From positions 868,001-932,000 of the forward strand of contig NZ_CP102247.1 of assembly GCF_024599655.1 (NCBI RefSeq): a stretch of DNA of 64,000 nt, written 5' to 3'. Shown piece by piece: positions 24,904-32,550 of this stretch (its first letter is position 1; each line of letters opens with the position of its first letter). This DNA comes from Enterobacter asburiae (GTDB lineage Bacteria; Pseudomonadota; Gammaproteobacteria; Enterobacterales; Enterobacteriaceae). Position numbers and translations under genes: made by a program. The notes beneath the pieces are model-generated. The model was not told the origin of the DNA. It made no database searches and saw only the letters and a program-made list of their open reading frames with translations.

Positions 24904-26058
24904 TTACTTCAGACCGGCAGCTTCACGCAGCAGGGCGGCTTTGTCGGTTTTTTCCCATGGGAAATGTTCACGACCAAAGTGACCGTATGCCGCGGTTTCT
25001 TTGTAGATTGGGTGCAGCAGATCCAGCATCTGAATCAGGCCGTATGGACGCAGGTCGAAGAACTCGCGCACCAGCAGCGTCAGCTGTTCTGAAGGCACTT
25101 TTTCAGTACCAAAGGTTTCAACCATGATGGAGGTTGGCTCAGCCACGCCGATAGCGTAGGAAACCTGGATCTCACAGCGGTCAGCCAAGCCGGCAGCAAC
25201 GATGTTTTTCGCAACATAACGTGCAGCGTACGCCGCAGAACGGTCAACTTTAGACGGATCTTTACCGGAGAACGCACCGCCACCGTGACGCGCCATGCCG
25301 CCGTAGGTATCAACGATGATTTTACGACCGGTCAGACCGCAGTCACCCATTGGGCCGCCGATAACGAAGCGTCCGGTTGGGTTAATGAAGAATTTGGTCG
25401 CAGAGCTCAGCCATTCGGTCGGCAGAACCGGCTTGATGATCTCTTCCATCACCGCTTCCTGCAGGGATTTCTGATCGATATCTTCGGAGTGCTGGGTAGA
25501 CAGAACCACCGCGTCAATACCGACGATTTTACCGTCGTCGTACTGGAAGGTGACCTGGCTTTTCGCATCCGGGCGCAGCCACGGCAGGGTGCCGTTTTTA
25601 CGCACTTCGGCCTGACGCTGCACCAGACGGTGCGCGTAGGTGACCGGTGCTGGCATCAGCACGTCGGTTTCGTTGGTTGCATAGCCGAACATCAGGCCCT
25701 GGTCGCCCGCGCCCTGTTCCAGCGGATCGGCACGGTCAACGCCCTGGTTGATGTCTGGAGACTGTTTGCCAATTGCGCTCAGTACCGCGCAGGAGTTGGC
25801 ATCAAAGCCCATATCAGAATGCACATAGCCGATCTCACGCACCGTGTTACGGGTGATCTCTTCGATATCAACCCATGCGCTGGTGGTGATCTCACCGCCG
25901 ACCAGAACCATGCCGGTTTTGACATAGGTTTCACACGCTACGCGCGCTTTTGGATCCTGCGCCAAGATCGCATCCAGCACCGCATCGGAGATTTGGTCAG
26001 CAATTTTATCAGGATGTCCTTCTGATACGGACTCGGACGTAAACAGGTGTTTTGCCAT
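24904..26058 (-). CDS. metK: S-adenosylmethionine synthetase
   Basis: MetK makes S-adenosylmethionine from methionine and ATP, and is essential. The 384-residue protein starts MAKHLFTSESVSEGHPDKIA and has the ATP motif GHPDKIADQISDAVLD, GAGDQGLMFGYATNET and the P-loop-like GGGAFSGKDPSKVDRSAAY. Full E. coli length. MetJ-box-like sequences lie about 110-145 bp upstream. Confidence 0.98.
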   Translation of the reverse strand: MAKHLFTSESVSEGHPDKIADQISDAVLDAILAQDPKARVACETYVKTGMVLVGGEITTSAWVDIEEITRNTVREIGYVHSDMGFDANSCAVLSAIGKQSPDINQGVDRADPLEQGAGDQGLMFGYATNETDVLMPAPVTYAHRLVQRQAEVRKNGTLPWLRPDAKSQVTFQYDDGKIVGIDAVVLSTQHSEDIDQKSLQEAVMEEIIKPVLPTEWLSSATKFFINPTGRFVIGGPMGDCGLTGRKIIVDTYGGMARHGGGAFSGKDPSKVDRSAAYAARYVAKNIVAAGLADRCEIQVSYAIGVAEPTSIMVETFGTEKVPSEQLTLLVREFFDLRPYGLIQMLDLLHPIYKETAAYGHFGREHFPWEKTDKAALLREAAGLK

Positions 26059-26170
26059 GTTTTATTTCACCTAAGAGGAATTTGGTTAGCTCAAGCTGCT
26101 GTGTGGAATAGCCAAAGGAGATAATTCTACCAAGGCCTGCAGGTTTTTGACACTGGCAGTATGAGTGTTA

Positions 26171-26202
26171 ATCAGTATAGATGGATTAACATCTGGATGG
26201 CT
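26171..26202 (-). promoter_or_regulatory. Candidate tandem MetJ boxes upstream of metK
   Basis: Four adjacent 8-mers, ATCAGTAT, AGATGGAT, TAACATCT and GGATGGCT, occupy 26171-26202. The last three each match the met box AGACGTCT at 5 of 8 positions, which is usual for natural boxes in tandem. metK is a known MetJ target in E. coli. The assignment is by motif and position. Confidence 0.55.
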
Positions 26203-26316
26203 ATTTTAGGTCACTTCTTCGCCCGATTTCCAGTTTTTTTTGACTAACCTCTCACTCAGTTGAAATTGCGGCTGGCAATAATTCCTGACGGCCCCGGCAA
26301 CACGCACATTTATCTT

Positions 26317-26345
26317 TTGCTTTTTACCCCTGTTCTCGGTATAAA
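26317..26345 (+). promoter_or_regulatory. Candidate sigma-70 promoter for the yqgB-speA transcript
   Basis: TTGCTT and TATAAA are separated by 17 bp in the long gap between metK and yqgB. If used, the speA mRNA has a leader of about 500 nt that contains a candidate upstream ORF, a hairpin and yqgB. The -35 match is modest. Confidence 0.4.
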
Positions 26346-26483
26346 ACGCGGCGCGCGGCTCATATAAAATAAGCGCTCGATGAACTCATCGTGTCGCCAC
26401 TTCCAGCCGGGTTAAGCAGTGAACTTTTAGCTTTGGCTTGTGGTCCGTTTCAGCAGAGGCGGCCGTGGAGGTGATACGAGATA

Positions 26484-26627
26484 ATGAACCATCGTTTTCC
26501 GCACATTCAGCGCAGCCGTTCTGGCGCGCATTTGATTCCCGCAACCCGCATTTCTAGTCTGCAAACCTGCCGATGTTATACCCATCTCGGCGCTTCTCAG
26601 GATTCAAGGGCCGGTTACGCTCTGTGA
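26484..26627 (+). CDS. Candidate 47-codon upstream ORF in the speA leader
   Basis: An ORF of 47 codons begins MNHRFPHIQRSRSGAHLIPA and ends SRAGYAL. It is preceded by GGAGGTGAT at 26467-26475, a nine-base perfect complement of the 16S rRNA 3' end, eight bases before the ATG. The peptide is basic, with five arginines in the first 22 residues. Its HIQR stretch recalls the HIRR motif of SpeFL, the ornithine-sensing leader peptide of speF. It stops 16 bases before a hairpin and 94 bases before yqgB. The strong ribosome-binding site supports translation; a regulatory role is inference, and the frame could still be fortuitous. Confidence 0.45.
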   Translation: MNHRFPHIQRSRSGAHLIPATRISSLQTCRCYTHLGASQDSRAGYAL

Positions 26628-26643
26628 AAACTGAACAAGGGCG

Positions 26644-26666
26644 CTCTTGTTAATACAAGAGTTTTC
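26644..26666 (+). terminator. Candidate attenuator hairpin in the speA leader
   Basis: A perfect 7-bp stem CTCTTGT / ACAAGAG with a TAAT loop is followed by TTTTC. The stem is A+T-rich and the T tract is short, so it would be a weak terminator. It lies between the candidate upstream ORF and yqgB. Confidence 0.4.
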
Positions 26667-26721
26667 TCGTGGTTTCGCCGAACCTTGTCATACAGAGTTC
26701 GGATACGTGTTTTACAATGAT

Positions 26722-26853
26722 ATGAATAAGAAACCGGTCGCACGGTCTGGTTTTCAGCATACTCTGCTGGGAAACGGAGCCGTTTATGGGTTGTTATCGC
26801 CGTATAACGCTGCGATAGTAGTCAACTGTTTTACACTTAATACAAAGAGTTGA
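26722..26853 (+). CDS. yqgB: YqgB, small protein upstream of speA
   Basis: A 43-residue protein, MNKKPVARSGFQHTLL then VYGLLSPYNAAIVVNCFTLN, which closely resembles E. coli YqgB, also 43 residues and also just before speA. The frame is open upstream to 26647, but the ATG at 26722 gives the homologous start. Its stop codon lies 8 bp before the speA ATG and within the speA ribosome-binding region (TGAGG), so the two may be translationally coupled. Function is unknown. Confidence 0.82.
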   Translation: MNKKPVARSGFQHTLLGNGAVYGLLSPYNAAIVVNCFTLNTKS

Positions 26854-26861
26854 GGTTCGCT

Positions 26862-28838
26862 ATGTCTGACGACATGTCTTCTTTTTCGCCTTCGTCAGCG
26901 GGCGAACAGGGTGTACTACGTTCTATGCAGGAGGTTGCGATGAGCTCCGAGGAAGCCAGCAAGATGCTGCGCACTTACAATATTGCCTGGTGGGGCAATA
27001 ACTACTACGACGTTAACGAGCTGGGCCACATCAGCGTCTGCCCGGATCCGGACGTCCCTGAAGCGCGCGTGGACCTTGCTAAACTGGTGAAAGCCCGTGA
27101 AGCTCAGGGTCAGCGTTTGCCTGCACTGTTCTGCTTCCCGCAGATCCTGCAACATCGCCTGCGTTCTATCAACGCCGCCTTCAAGCGCGCGCGTGAGTCC
27201 TACGGCTATAAAGGCGACTATTTCCTGGTTTACCCGATCAAGGTGAACCAGCACCGCCGCGTGATTGAATCCCTGATCCACTCCGGCGAGCCGCTGGGCC
27301 TGGAAGCTGGCTCCAAAGCGGAGCTGATGGCGGTTCTGGCGCATGCGGGCATGACCCGTTCGGTGATCGTCTGTAACGGTTATAAAGACCGTGAATACAT
27401 TCGTCTGGCGCTGATTGGCGAGAAGATGGGCCACAAGGTCTATCTGGTTATCGAAAAGATGACCGAAATCGCCATCGTGCTGGAAGAGGCCGAGCGTCTG
27501 AACGTCATCCCACGCCTTGGCGTGCGTGCGCGTCTGGCGTCACAAGGTTCCGGTAAATGGCAGTCCTCCGGCGGCGAGAAATCCAAGTTCGGCCTGGCGG
27601 CAAACCAGGTTCTGCAGCTGGTGGAAATCCTGCGCGAGCGCGGTCGTCTGGACAGCATTCAGCTGCTGCACTTCCACCTCGGCTCGCAGATGGCCAATAT
27701 TCGCGACATCGCCACCGGCGTGCGTGAATCCGCGCGTTTCTACGTGGAGCTGCACAAGCTTGGCGTGAATATTCAGTGCTTCGACGTGGGCGGCGGCCTC
27801 GGCGTGGACTACGAAGGGACCCGCTCGCAGTCTGACTGCTCGGTGAACTACGGCCTGAACGAATACGCGAACAATATCATCTGGGCGATCGGCGATGCCT
27901 GTGAAGAGAACGGCCTGCCGCACCCGACGGTGATCACCGAATCCGGTCGCGCGGTGACCGCGCACCATACGGTGCTGGTCTCTAACATCATCGGCGTTGA
28001 GCGTAGCGAAATCTCAGAAGCGACGCCTCCGGCAGACGATGCCCCGCGTTCCCTGCAAAGCATGTGGGAAACCTGGCAGGAGATGCACGAGCCGGGCACG
28101 CGTCGTTCCCTGCGTGAATGGCTGCACGACAGCCAGATGGACCTGCACGACATTCACGTGGGTTATTCTTCAGGCACCTTCAGCCTGCAGGAGCGCGCGT
28201 GGGCGGAGCAGCTTTATCTGAACATGTGCCATGAAGTGCAGAAGCAGCTCGACCCGAGCAACCGCGCGCACCGTCCGATTATCGACGAGCTGCAGGAGCG
28301 TATGGCGGATAAGATTTACGTCAACTTCTCGCTGTTCCAGTCGATGCCGGATGCCTGGGGTATCGACCAGCTGTTCCCGGTTCTGCCGCTGGAAGGGCTG
28401 AACCACGCGCCGGAACGTCGTGCGGTGCTGCTGGACATCACCTGTGACTCTGACGGCGCTATCGACCACTACGTTGACGGCGACGGTATTGCGACGACGA
28501 TGCCAATGCCGGAGTACGACCCGGAGAACCCGCCGATGCTGGGCTTCTTTATGGTCGGCGCGTATCAGGAGATCCTCGGCAACATGCACAACCTGTTCGG
28601 CGATACCGAAGCGGTGGACGTGTTCGTGTTCCCTGACGGTAACGTTGAAATCGAGCTGTCCGATGAAGGTGACACCGTGGCGGACATGCTGGAATACGTT
28701 CAGCTGGATCCGAAAAAACTGCTTACCCAGTTCCGCGACCAGGTGAAAAACACCGGTCTGGACGATGCGCTCCAGCAGCAGTTCCTGGAAGAGTTTGAAG
28801 CGGGTCTGTACGGGTACACCTACCTGGAAGACGAGTAG
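26862..28838 (+). CDS. speA: Biosynthetic arginine decarboxylase
   Basis: SpeA converts arginine to agmatine, the first step of the agmatine route to putrescine. The 658-residue PLP enzyme has the cofactor lysine at about 127 in YPIKVNQHRRVIE, the glycine loop FDVGGGLGVDYEG, and the late cysteine motif ITCDSDGAIDHY. Start MSDDMSSFSPSSAGEQGV matches the family; the frame opens four codons earlier. speB follows after a terminator and BIME. The leader holds yqgB and further candidate control elements. Confidence 0.97.
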   Translation: MSDDMSSFSPSSAGEQGVLRSMQEVAMSSEEASKMLRTYNIAWWGNNYYDVNELGHISVCPDPDVPEARVDLAKLVKAREAQGQRLPALFCFPQILQHRLRSINAAFKRARESYGYKGDYFLVYPIKVNQHRRVIESLIHSGEPLGLEAGSKAELMAVLAHAGMTRSVIVCNGYKDREYIRLALIGEKMGHKVYLVIEKMTEIAIVLEEAERLNVIPRLGVRARLASQGSGKWQSSGGEKSKFGLAANQVLQLVEILRERGRLDSIQLLHFHLGSQMANIRDIATGVRESARFYVELHKLGVNIQCFDVGGGLGVDYEGTRSQSDCSVNYGLNEYANNIIWAIGDACEENGLPHPTVITESGRAVTAHHTVLVSNIIGVERSEISEATPPADDAPRSLQSMWETWQEMHEPGTRRSLREWLHDSQMDLHDIHVGYSSGTFSLQERAWAEQLYLNMCHEVQKQLDPSNRAHRPIIDELQERMADKIYVNFSLFQSMPDAWGIDQLFPVLPLEGLNHAPERRAVLLDITCDSDGAIDHYVDGDGIATTMPMPEYDPENPPMLGFFMVGAYQEILGNMHNLFGDTEAVDVFVFPDGNVEIELSDEGDTVADMLEYVQLDPKKLLTQFRDQVKNTGLDDALQQQFLEEFEAGLYGYTYLEDE

Positions 28839-28846
28839 CCGCTGAT

Positions 28847-28912
28847 GCCCGGTGGCGCAGCGCTTACCGGGCCTACGAATGTAGGCCGGATAAGGCGAAG
28901 CCGTCATCCGGC
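28847..28912. repeat. REP/BIME pair between speA and speB
   Basis: Inverted units TGCCCGGTGGCGCAGCGCTT followed by ACCGGGCCTAC, and GTAGGCCGGATAAGGCGAAG followed by CCGTCATCCGGC. It starts 8 bp after the speA stop, before the terminator. Confidence 0.85.
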
Positions 28913-28987
28913 AGAATGCTATACTCACTTGAACCCGTATGCATTACCGGCGATAATTCGCCCCAATAAGCGATTTACGAATCAATC

Positions 28988-29029
28988 CCTTCCTCGTCGG
29001 GTTTAACGACGCGGAGGGGATTTTTTTTC
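28988..29029 (+). terminator. Rho-independent terminator between speA and speB
   Basis: A 13-bp stem with one mismatch, CCCTTCCTCGTCG / CGACGCGGAGGGG, has a GGTTTAA loop and is followed by A and eight T. Readthrough from speA into speB is therefore likely limited. Confidence 0.88.
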
Positions 29030-29068
29030 ATCTGTTTTTAATGTATCGACTTTAAAAGAGGTCAGGAC

Positions 29069-29989
29069 ATGAGCACTTTAGGTCATCAGTACGATAACTC
29101 TCTGGTATCTAACGCGTTTGGTTTTTTACGCCTTCCGATGAACTTCCAGCCTTACGACAGCGACGCTGACTGGGTGATCACCGGCGTACCGTTCGACATG
29201 GCAACGTCCGGTCGCGCGGGTGGTCGTCACGGCCCGGCAGCAATCCGTCAGGTTTCCACGAACCTGGCCTGGGAGCATAACCGCTTCCCGTGGAACTTCG
29301 ACATGCGCGAGCGCCTGAACGTGGTGGACTGCGGTGACCTGGTGTATGCCTTCGGCGACGCGCGTGAGATGAGCGAAAAGCTGCAGGCGCACGCCGAGAA
29401 GCTGCTGGCTGCCGGCAAGCGCATGCTCTCCTTCGGCGGCGACCACTTCGTGACCCTGCCGCTGCTGCGCGCCCACGCGAAGCACTTCGGTAAAATGGCG
29501 CTGGTGCACTTCGATGCGCATACCGACACCTACGCGAACGGCTGCGAGTTCGACCACGGCACCATGTTCTTCACCGCGCCGAACGAAGGTCTGATCGATC
29601 CTAACCACTCCGTGCAGATCGGTATTCGTACCGAGTTCGACAAAGACAACGGTTTCACCGTGCTGGACGCGGGCCAGGTTAACGATCGCGGCGTGGATGA
29701 CATCATCGCTCAGGTGAAGCAGATCGTGGGTGATATGCCCGTGTATCTGACCTTCGACATCGACTGCCTGGATCCGGCATTTGCACCGGGCACCGGTACG
29801 CCGGTCATCGGCGGTTTGACCTCAGATCGTGCCATCAAGCTGGTGCGCGGTCTGAAGGATCTGAACATTGTCGGGATGGACGTGGTGGAAGTGGCGCCTG
29901 CGTACGATCAGTCCGAGATCACTGCGCTGGCCGCAGCGACCCTGGCGCTGGAAATGCTCTATATTCAGGCTGCTAAGAAAGGCGAGTAA
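29069..29989 (+). CDS. speB: Agmatinase
   Basis: SpeB hydrolyses agmatine to putrescine and urea. The 306-residue ureohydrolase has the manganese-binding motifs SFGGDHFVTLP, HFDAHTDTY and TFDIDCLDPAFAPGTGTP. It completes the agmatine pathway begun by speA upstream. AGAGG before the ATG is the likely ribosome-binding site. Confidence 0.97.
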   Translation: MSTLGHQYDNSLVSNAFGFLRLPMNFQPYDSDADWVITGVPFDMATSGRAGGRHGPAAIRQVSTNLAWEHNRFPWNFDMRERLNVVDCGDLVYAFGDAREMSEKLQAHAEKLLAAGKRMLSFGGDHFVTLPLLRAHAKHFGKMALVHFDAHTDTYANGCEFDHGTMFFTAPNEGLIDPNHSVQIGIRTEFDKDNGFTVLDAGQVNDRGVDDIIAQVKQIVGDMPVYLTFDIDCLDPAFAPGTGTPVIGGLTSDRAIKLVRGLKDLNIVGMDVVEVAPAYDQSEITALAAATLALEMLYIQAAKKGE

Positions 29990-30003
29990 GCCTCGCCTGG
30001 CGT

Positions 30004-30034
30004 GAAAAAAAACCTCTCTCTTGAGAGGTTTTTT
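30004..30034. terminator. Bidirectional terminator between speB and the porin gene
   Basis: A perfect 8-bp stem AACCTCTC / GAGAGGTT with a TCTT loop has an A run on its left and a T run on its right, so it can stop both convergent transcripts. Confidence 0.9.
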
Positions 30035-30041
30035 ATTGCCT

Positions 30042-31310
30042 TTAGAACACGTTAAACGGGTATTCCACGTAAGCGCGGATCTCATCCCCGCCCACGTTGT
30101 ACTCGCTGGCGTTGCTGGAGACACGCAGGACGGAGTAGCGCAGGCGCAGCGTCAGGTCTTTCGCCGGACCGTCCTGTACCTTGTACTGGATCTGGTTAAA
30201 CCACTCGTGCTCTTTACCGTTGCTGGTTTCAGAGGTTTTGATGTTATCGCCGCGCACGTAGGCGGTGGTCCAGCTCAGGCCCGGTAAGCCAAGGCCGCTA
30301 AAGTCCAGACCGTAGGATGCCTGCCAGGAACGTTCATCTTCGCCGTTAAAATCAGACCAGTAGGAGTTCGCCAGCCAGATGGTGTTACCGCCGTCACCCA
30401 CGCCACCCTTGTCGCGATAGCCGCCGTAGTTGTAGCCGGTGCTGCCGCTGCTCTGCTGGTAAGCCACTTTGAACGTGTGAATGTCCCAGATGTAGCTCGC
30501 CGCCAGGCTCCAGATGGTGTTGCTGCGGCCCGTGTCGAGGCTGTCCGCGTAACCCTGATCCAGACGGGAGTTATAGCCGTTGAAGTCGAGTACCAGCTGC
30601 TGCCCGGTGCTGAACGGCTGTTTGAAGTTCATGCCCAGGTACTGCTTGTTCATCACCTCTTCATTATGAGAGGCGTACAGCGCGCCGCTGAACTGGTCGT
30701 TAAACTGATAGCTCGCACCGCCGAAAGAGAGGCTCTTCAGTCCGCTGTCGTGGCGGTCATCGCTTTTACGCTGCTCGTCGGTGAAGTAACCGGCGTTGAC
30801 TTCCAGACCGTCGATCTCTTTCGAGGTGAGCATGGTGCCGGTGTAGCTTTCAAACAGCAGGCGGGAGCTGTCTGCATTGATGATAGGCAGCTCAGGACGC
30901 TGATTTCCGTAGCTCAGCACGGTGTTTGATATGCGCATTTTGGCGGTAGCGCCAAACTTTGCCAGATCGGATTTTGCCCGGCCATCATCTTCCTGTTTAA
31001 AGAAGTCGATGCCGCCTGCGCCGCTTTTGCCACGGCCGCCGTCCAGGCGCACGCCGTATTGAGCAATACCGTCCACACCAAAGCCCACCAGCCCTTCGGT
31101 ATAGCCGGATGCAAACGTGGCGATGATCCCCTGACCCCATTCGGCTTTGTCCTGCTGGCCCTGATGGTAGTCGCGGCTGATATACGCATTGCGTAAAAAC
31201 AGATCCAGATGGCTGTCGTCAATAAAACCCTGGCTGTCGGATTGCTGGCTTGCAGCGGCAGGTAATGTGGCAAATAAACTTAAAGCAATTAATGATAATT
31301 CTTTTTTCAC
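30042..31310 (-). CDS. OprD family outer-membrane porin
   Basis: A 422-residue outer-membrane beta-barrel. A signal peptide, (V/M)KKELSLIALSLFATLPAAA, is followed by GFIDDSHLDLFLRNAYISRD, the N-terminal pattern of the OprD family, and the chain ends with an aromatic residue (YPFNVF) as barrels do. OprD porins take up amino acids, peptides or sugars; the substrate here is unknown. The start is a GTG at 31310 with no clear Shine-Dalgarno; the upstream in-frame extension begins with TTG at 31412 and lacks a good site. E. coli has no porin between speB and loiP. Confidence 0.88.
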   Translation of the reverse strand: MKKELSLIALSLFATLPAAASQQSDSQGFIDDSHLDLFLRNAYISRDYHQGQQDKAEWGQGIIATFASGYTEGLVGFGVDGIAQYGVRLDGGRGKSGAGGIDFFKQEDDGRAKSDLAKFGATAKMRISNTVLSYGNQRPELPIINADSSRLLFESYTGTMLTSKEIDGLEVNAGYFTDEQRKSDDRHDSGLKSLSFGGASYQFNDQFSGALYASHNEEVMNKQYLGMNFKQPFSTGQQLVLDFNGYNSRLDQGYADSLDTGRSNTIWSLAASYIWDIHTFKVAYQQSSGSTGYNYGGYRDKGGVGDGGNTIWLANSYWSDFNGEDERSWQASYGLDFSGLGLPGLSWTTAYVRGDNIKTSETSNGKEHEWFNQIQYKVQDGPAKDLTLRLRYSVLRVSSNASEYNVGGDEIRAYVEYPFNVF

Positions 31311-31486
31311 GGAGGGAACGTCTCTGTCTGGATATATTAATTTGAATAACTGCGGGGTGATAATTACCGGAAATATTAATGATTGCAATAAATATGTGAC
31401 CAGACGTTTCAATGTGACAGGACAGATTTGGCGGGGCTTTCAGAGGTGTTATCGATACGTGCTGTTAAGTTAACAATTCATGCGAA

Positions 31487-31512
31487 ATAAAAGGGAGGCA
31501 AAACTGCCTCCC
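31487..31512 (-). terminator. Rho-independent terminator of loiP
   Basis: On the minus strand an 8-bp stem GGGAGGCA / TGCCTCCC with a GTTT loop is followed by TTTTATTT. It lies 8 bp after the loiP stop. Confidence 0.87.
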
Positions 31513-31519
31513 GGTAAAA

Positions 31520-32278
31520 TTATTTAATTCCGTCTGCGGCCATGCGGTCGCGAATATGCTGCGCGCGTTCTTCTGAGGCAGGGTGATCGTCAAACATGGA
31601 GCTTTGGCGTCCCGCTTCCAGCTTGGCCAGTTTTTCGAAACTGGTGGCTAAACCTGATGGATTAATGCCGCGTTTGCGCAACAGATCGTAGGAGTAGTCA
31701 TCCGCCTCGGACTCCTGGCGCTGTGAGAACTGAGAGTTAACCAGCTTTTCACCCACGTCGCCAAGCTGTGACTGCGACAGGCTGCCAACGATACCGCCCG
31801 CTGACGCCGCCGCTGCGCGGATGGCATTGGTGCCCAGGGCAACCTGCATCCCTTTCTTCACGTGGCCCAGGGCAACGTGGCCCATTTCATGGCCGATGAC
31901 CGCTTCCACTTCGTTGTCGGTCATCATGTCCATCAGCCCGCTATAGACGCGGATACAGCCGTTCGCCATCGCGAAGGCGTTCACGTCTTTCGCCATGTAC
32001 ACCTTGTAGTTCACCGGCTGGCCGTTGATGTTGTCGCCCAGCGCGGACGCAATCTTATTCAGACGCTGCGTGTAGGTACTGTTAGCCGGCGCAAGCGTGG
32101 CTTTTCCGTCCATATCTTTACAGGCCTGGTCGCTCAGCGCTTTCACCTGCGCATCGCTCAGGGAATAGGCCTGAAAGGCCTCTGCGCCTGACGTCATCAG
32201 ACCGTTAGAATCCATATTCTGACAGCCGCTCAGCAGGAGCGTTGTACCCAGGGCCAGCACTATTGCACGCATTTTCAT
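31520..32278 (-). CDS. loiP: Outer-membrane metalloprotease lipoprotein LoiP
   Basis: An M48-family zinc protease lipoprotein (YggG), 252 residues. It starts MKMRAIVLALGTTLLLSGC, with a lipobox at LSGC. The zinc motif HEMGH lies in EAVIGHEMGHVALGHVKKG, and the third-ligand glutamate is in QESEADDYSYDLL. In E. coli it works in outer-membrane quality control and interacts with BepA-related functions. The ATG at 32278 is chosen over open-frame extensions for the lipoprotein signal. It is divergent from tktA. Confidence 0.95.
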   Translation of the reverse strand: MKMRAIVLALGTTLLLSGCQNMDSNGLMTSGAEAFQAYSLSDAQVKALSDQACKDMDGKATLAPANSTYTQRLNKIASALGDNINGQPVNYKVYMAKDVNAFAMANGCIRVYSGLMDMMTDNEVEAVIGHEMGHVALGHVKKGMQVALGTNAIRAAAASAGGIVGSLSQSQLGDVGEKLVNSQFSQRQESEADDYSYDLLRKRGINPSGLATSFEKLAKLEAGRQSSMFDDHPASEERAQHIRDRMAADGIK

Positions 32279-32550
32279 GAGGTTGCTTCCGTACTCGTTA
32301 ATCTGAATAAAATCCGAAAAATGCACCGTCAGCGAAGCCGGTGTCGAGCTAAGTATAAGGAATATCGACAGAGCCGGGCGAGTAGATTGCGCAACATGCG
32401 AGCATGATCCAGAGATTTCTTAACAAGCAAAAGAATGCTCCATGTACATGACTTGCGGCTTGGGTTACATTGTTGGCACTTTTTTCCGGCGTAGCCCAAA
32501 ACGCGCTGTCGTCAAGGGCATGGCCTTTAACAGTCCGATCTGGAGTTAAA

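Noticed and set aside
26059..26170. SAM riboswitch before metK
   Set aside because: No SAM aptamer features; MetJ-box-like repeats are a better fit for this family of bacteria.
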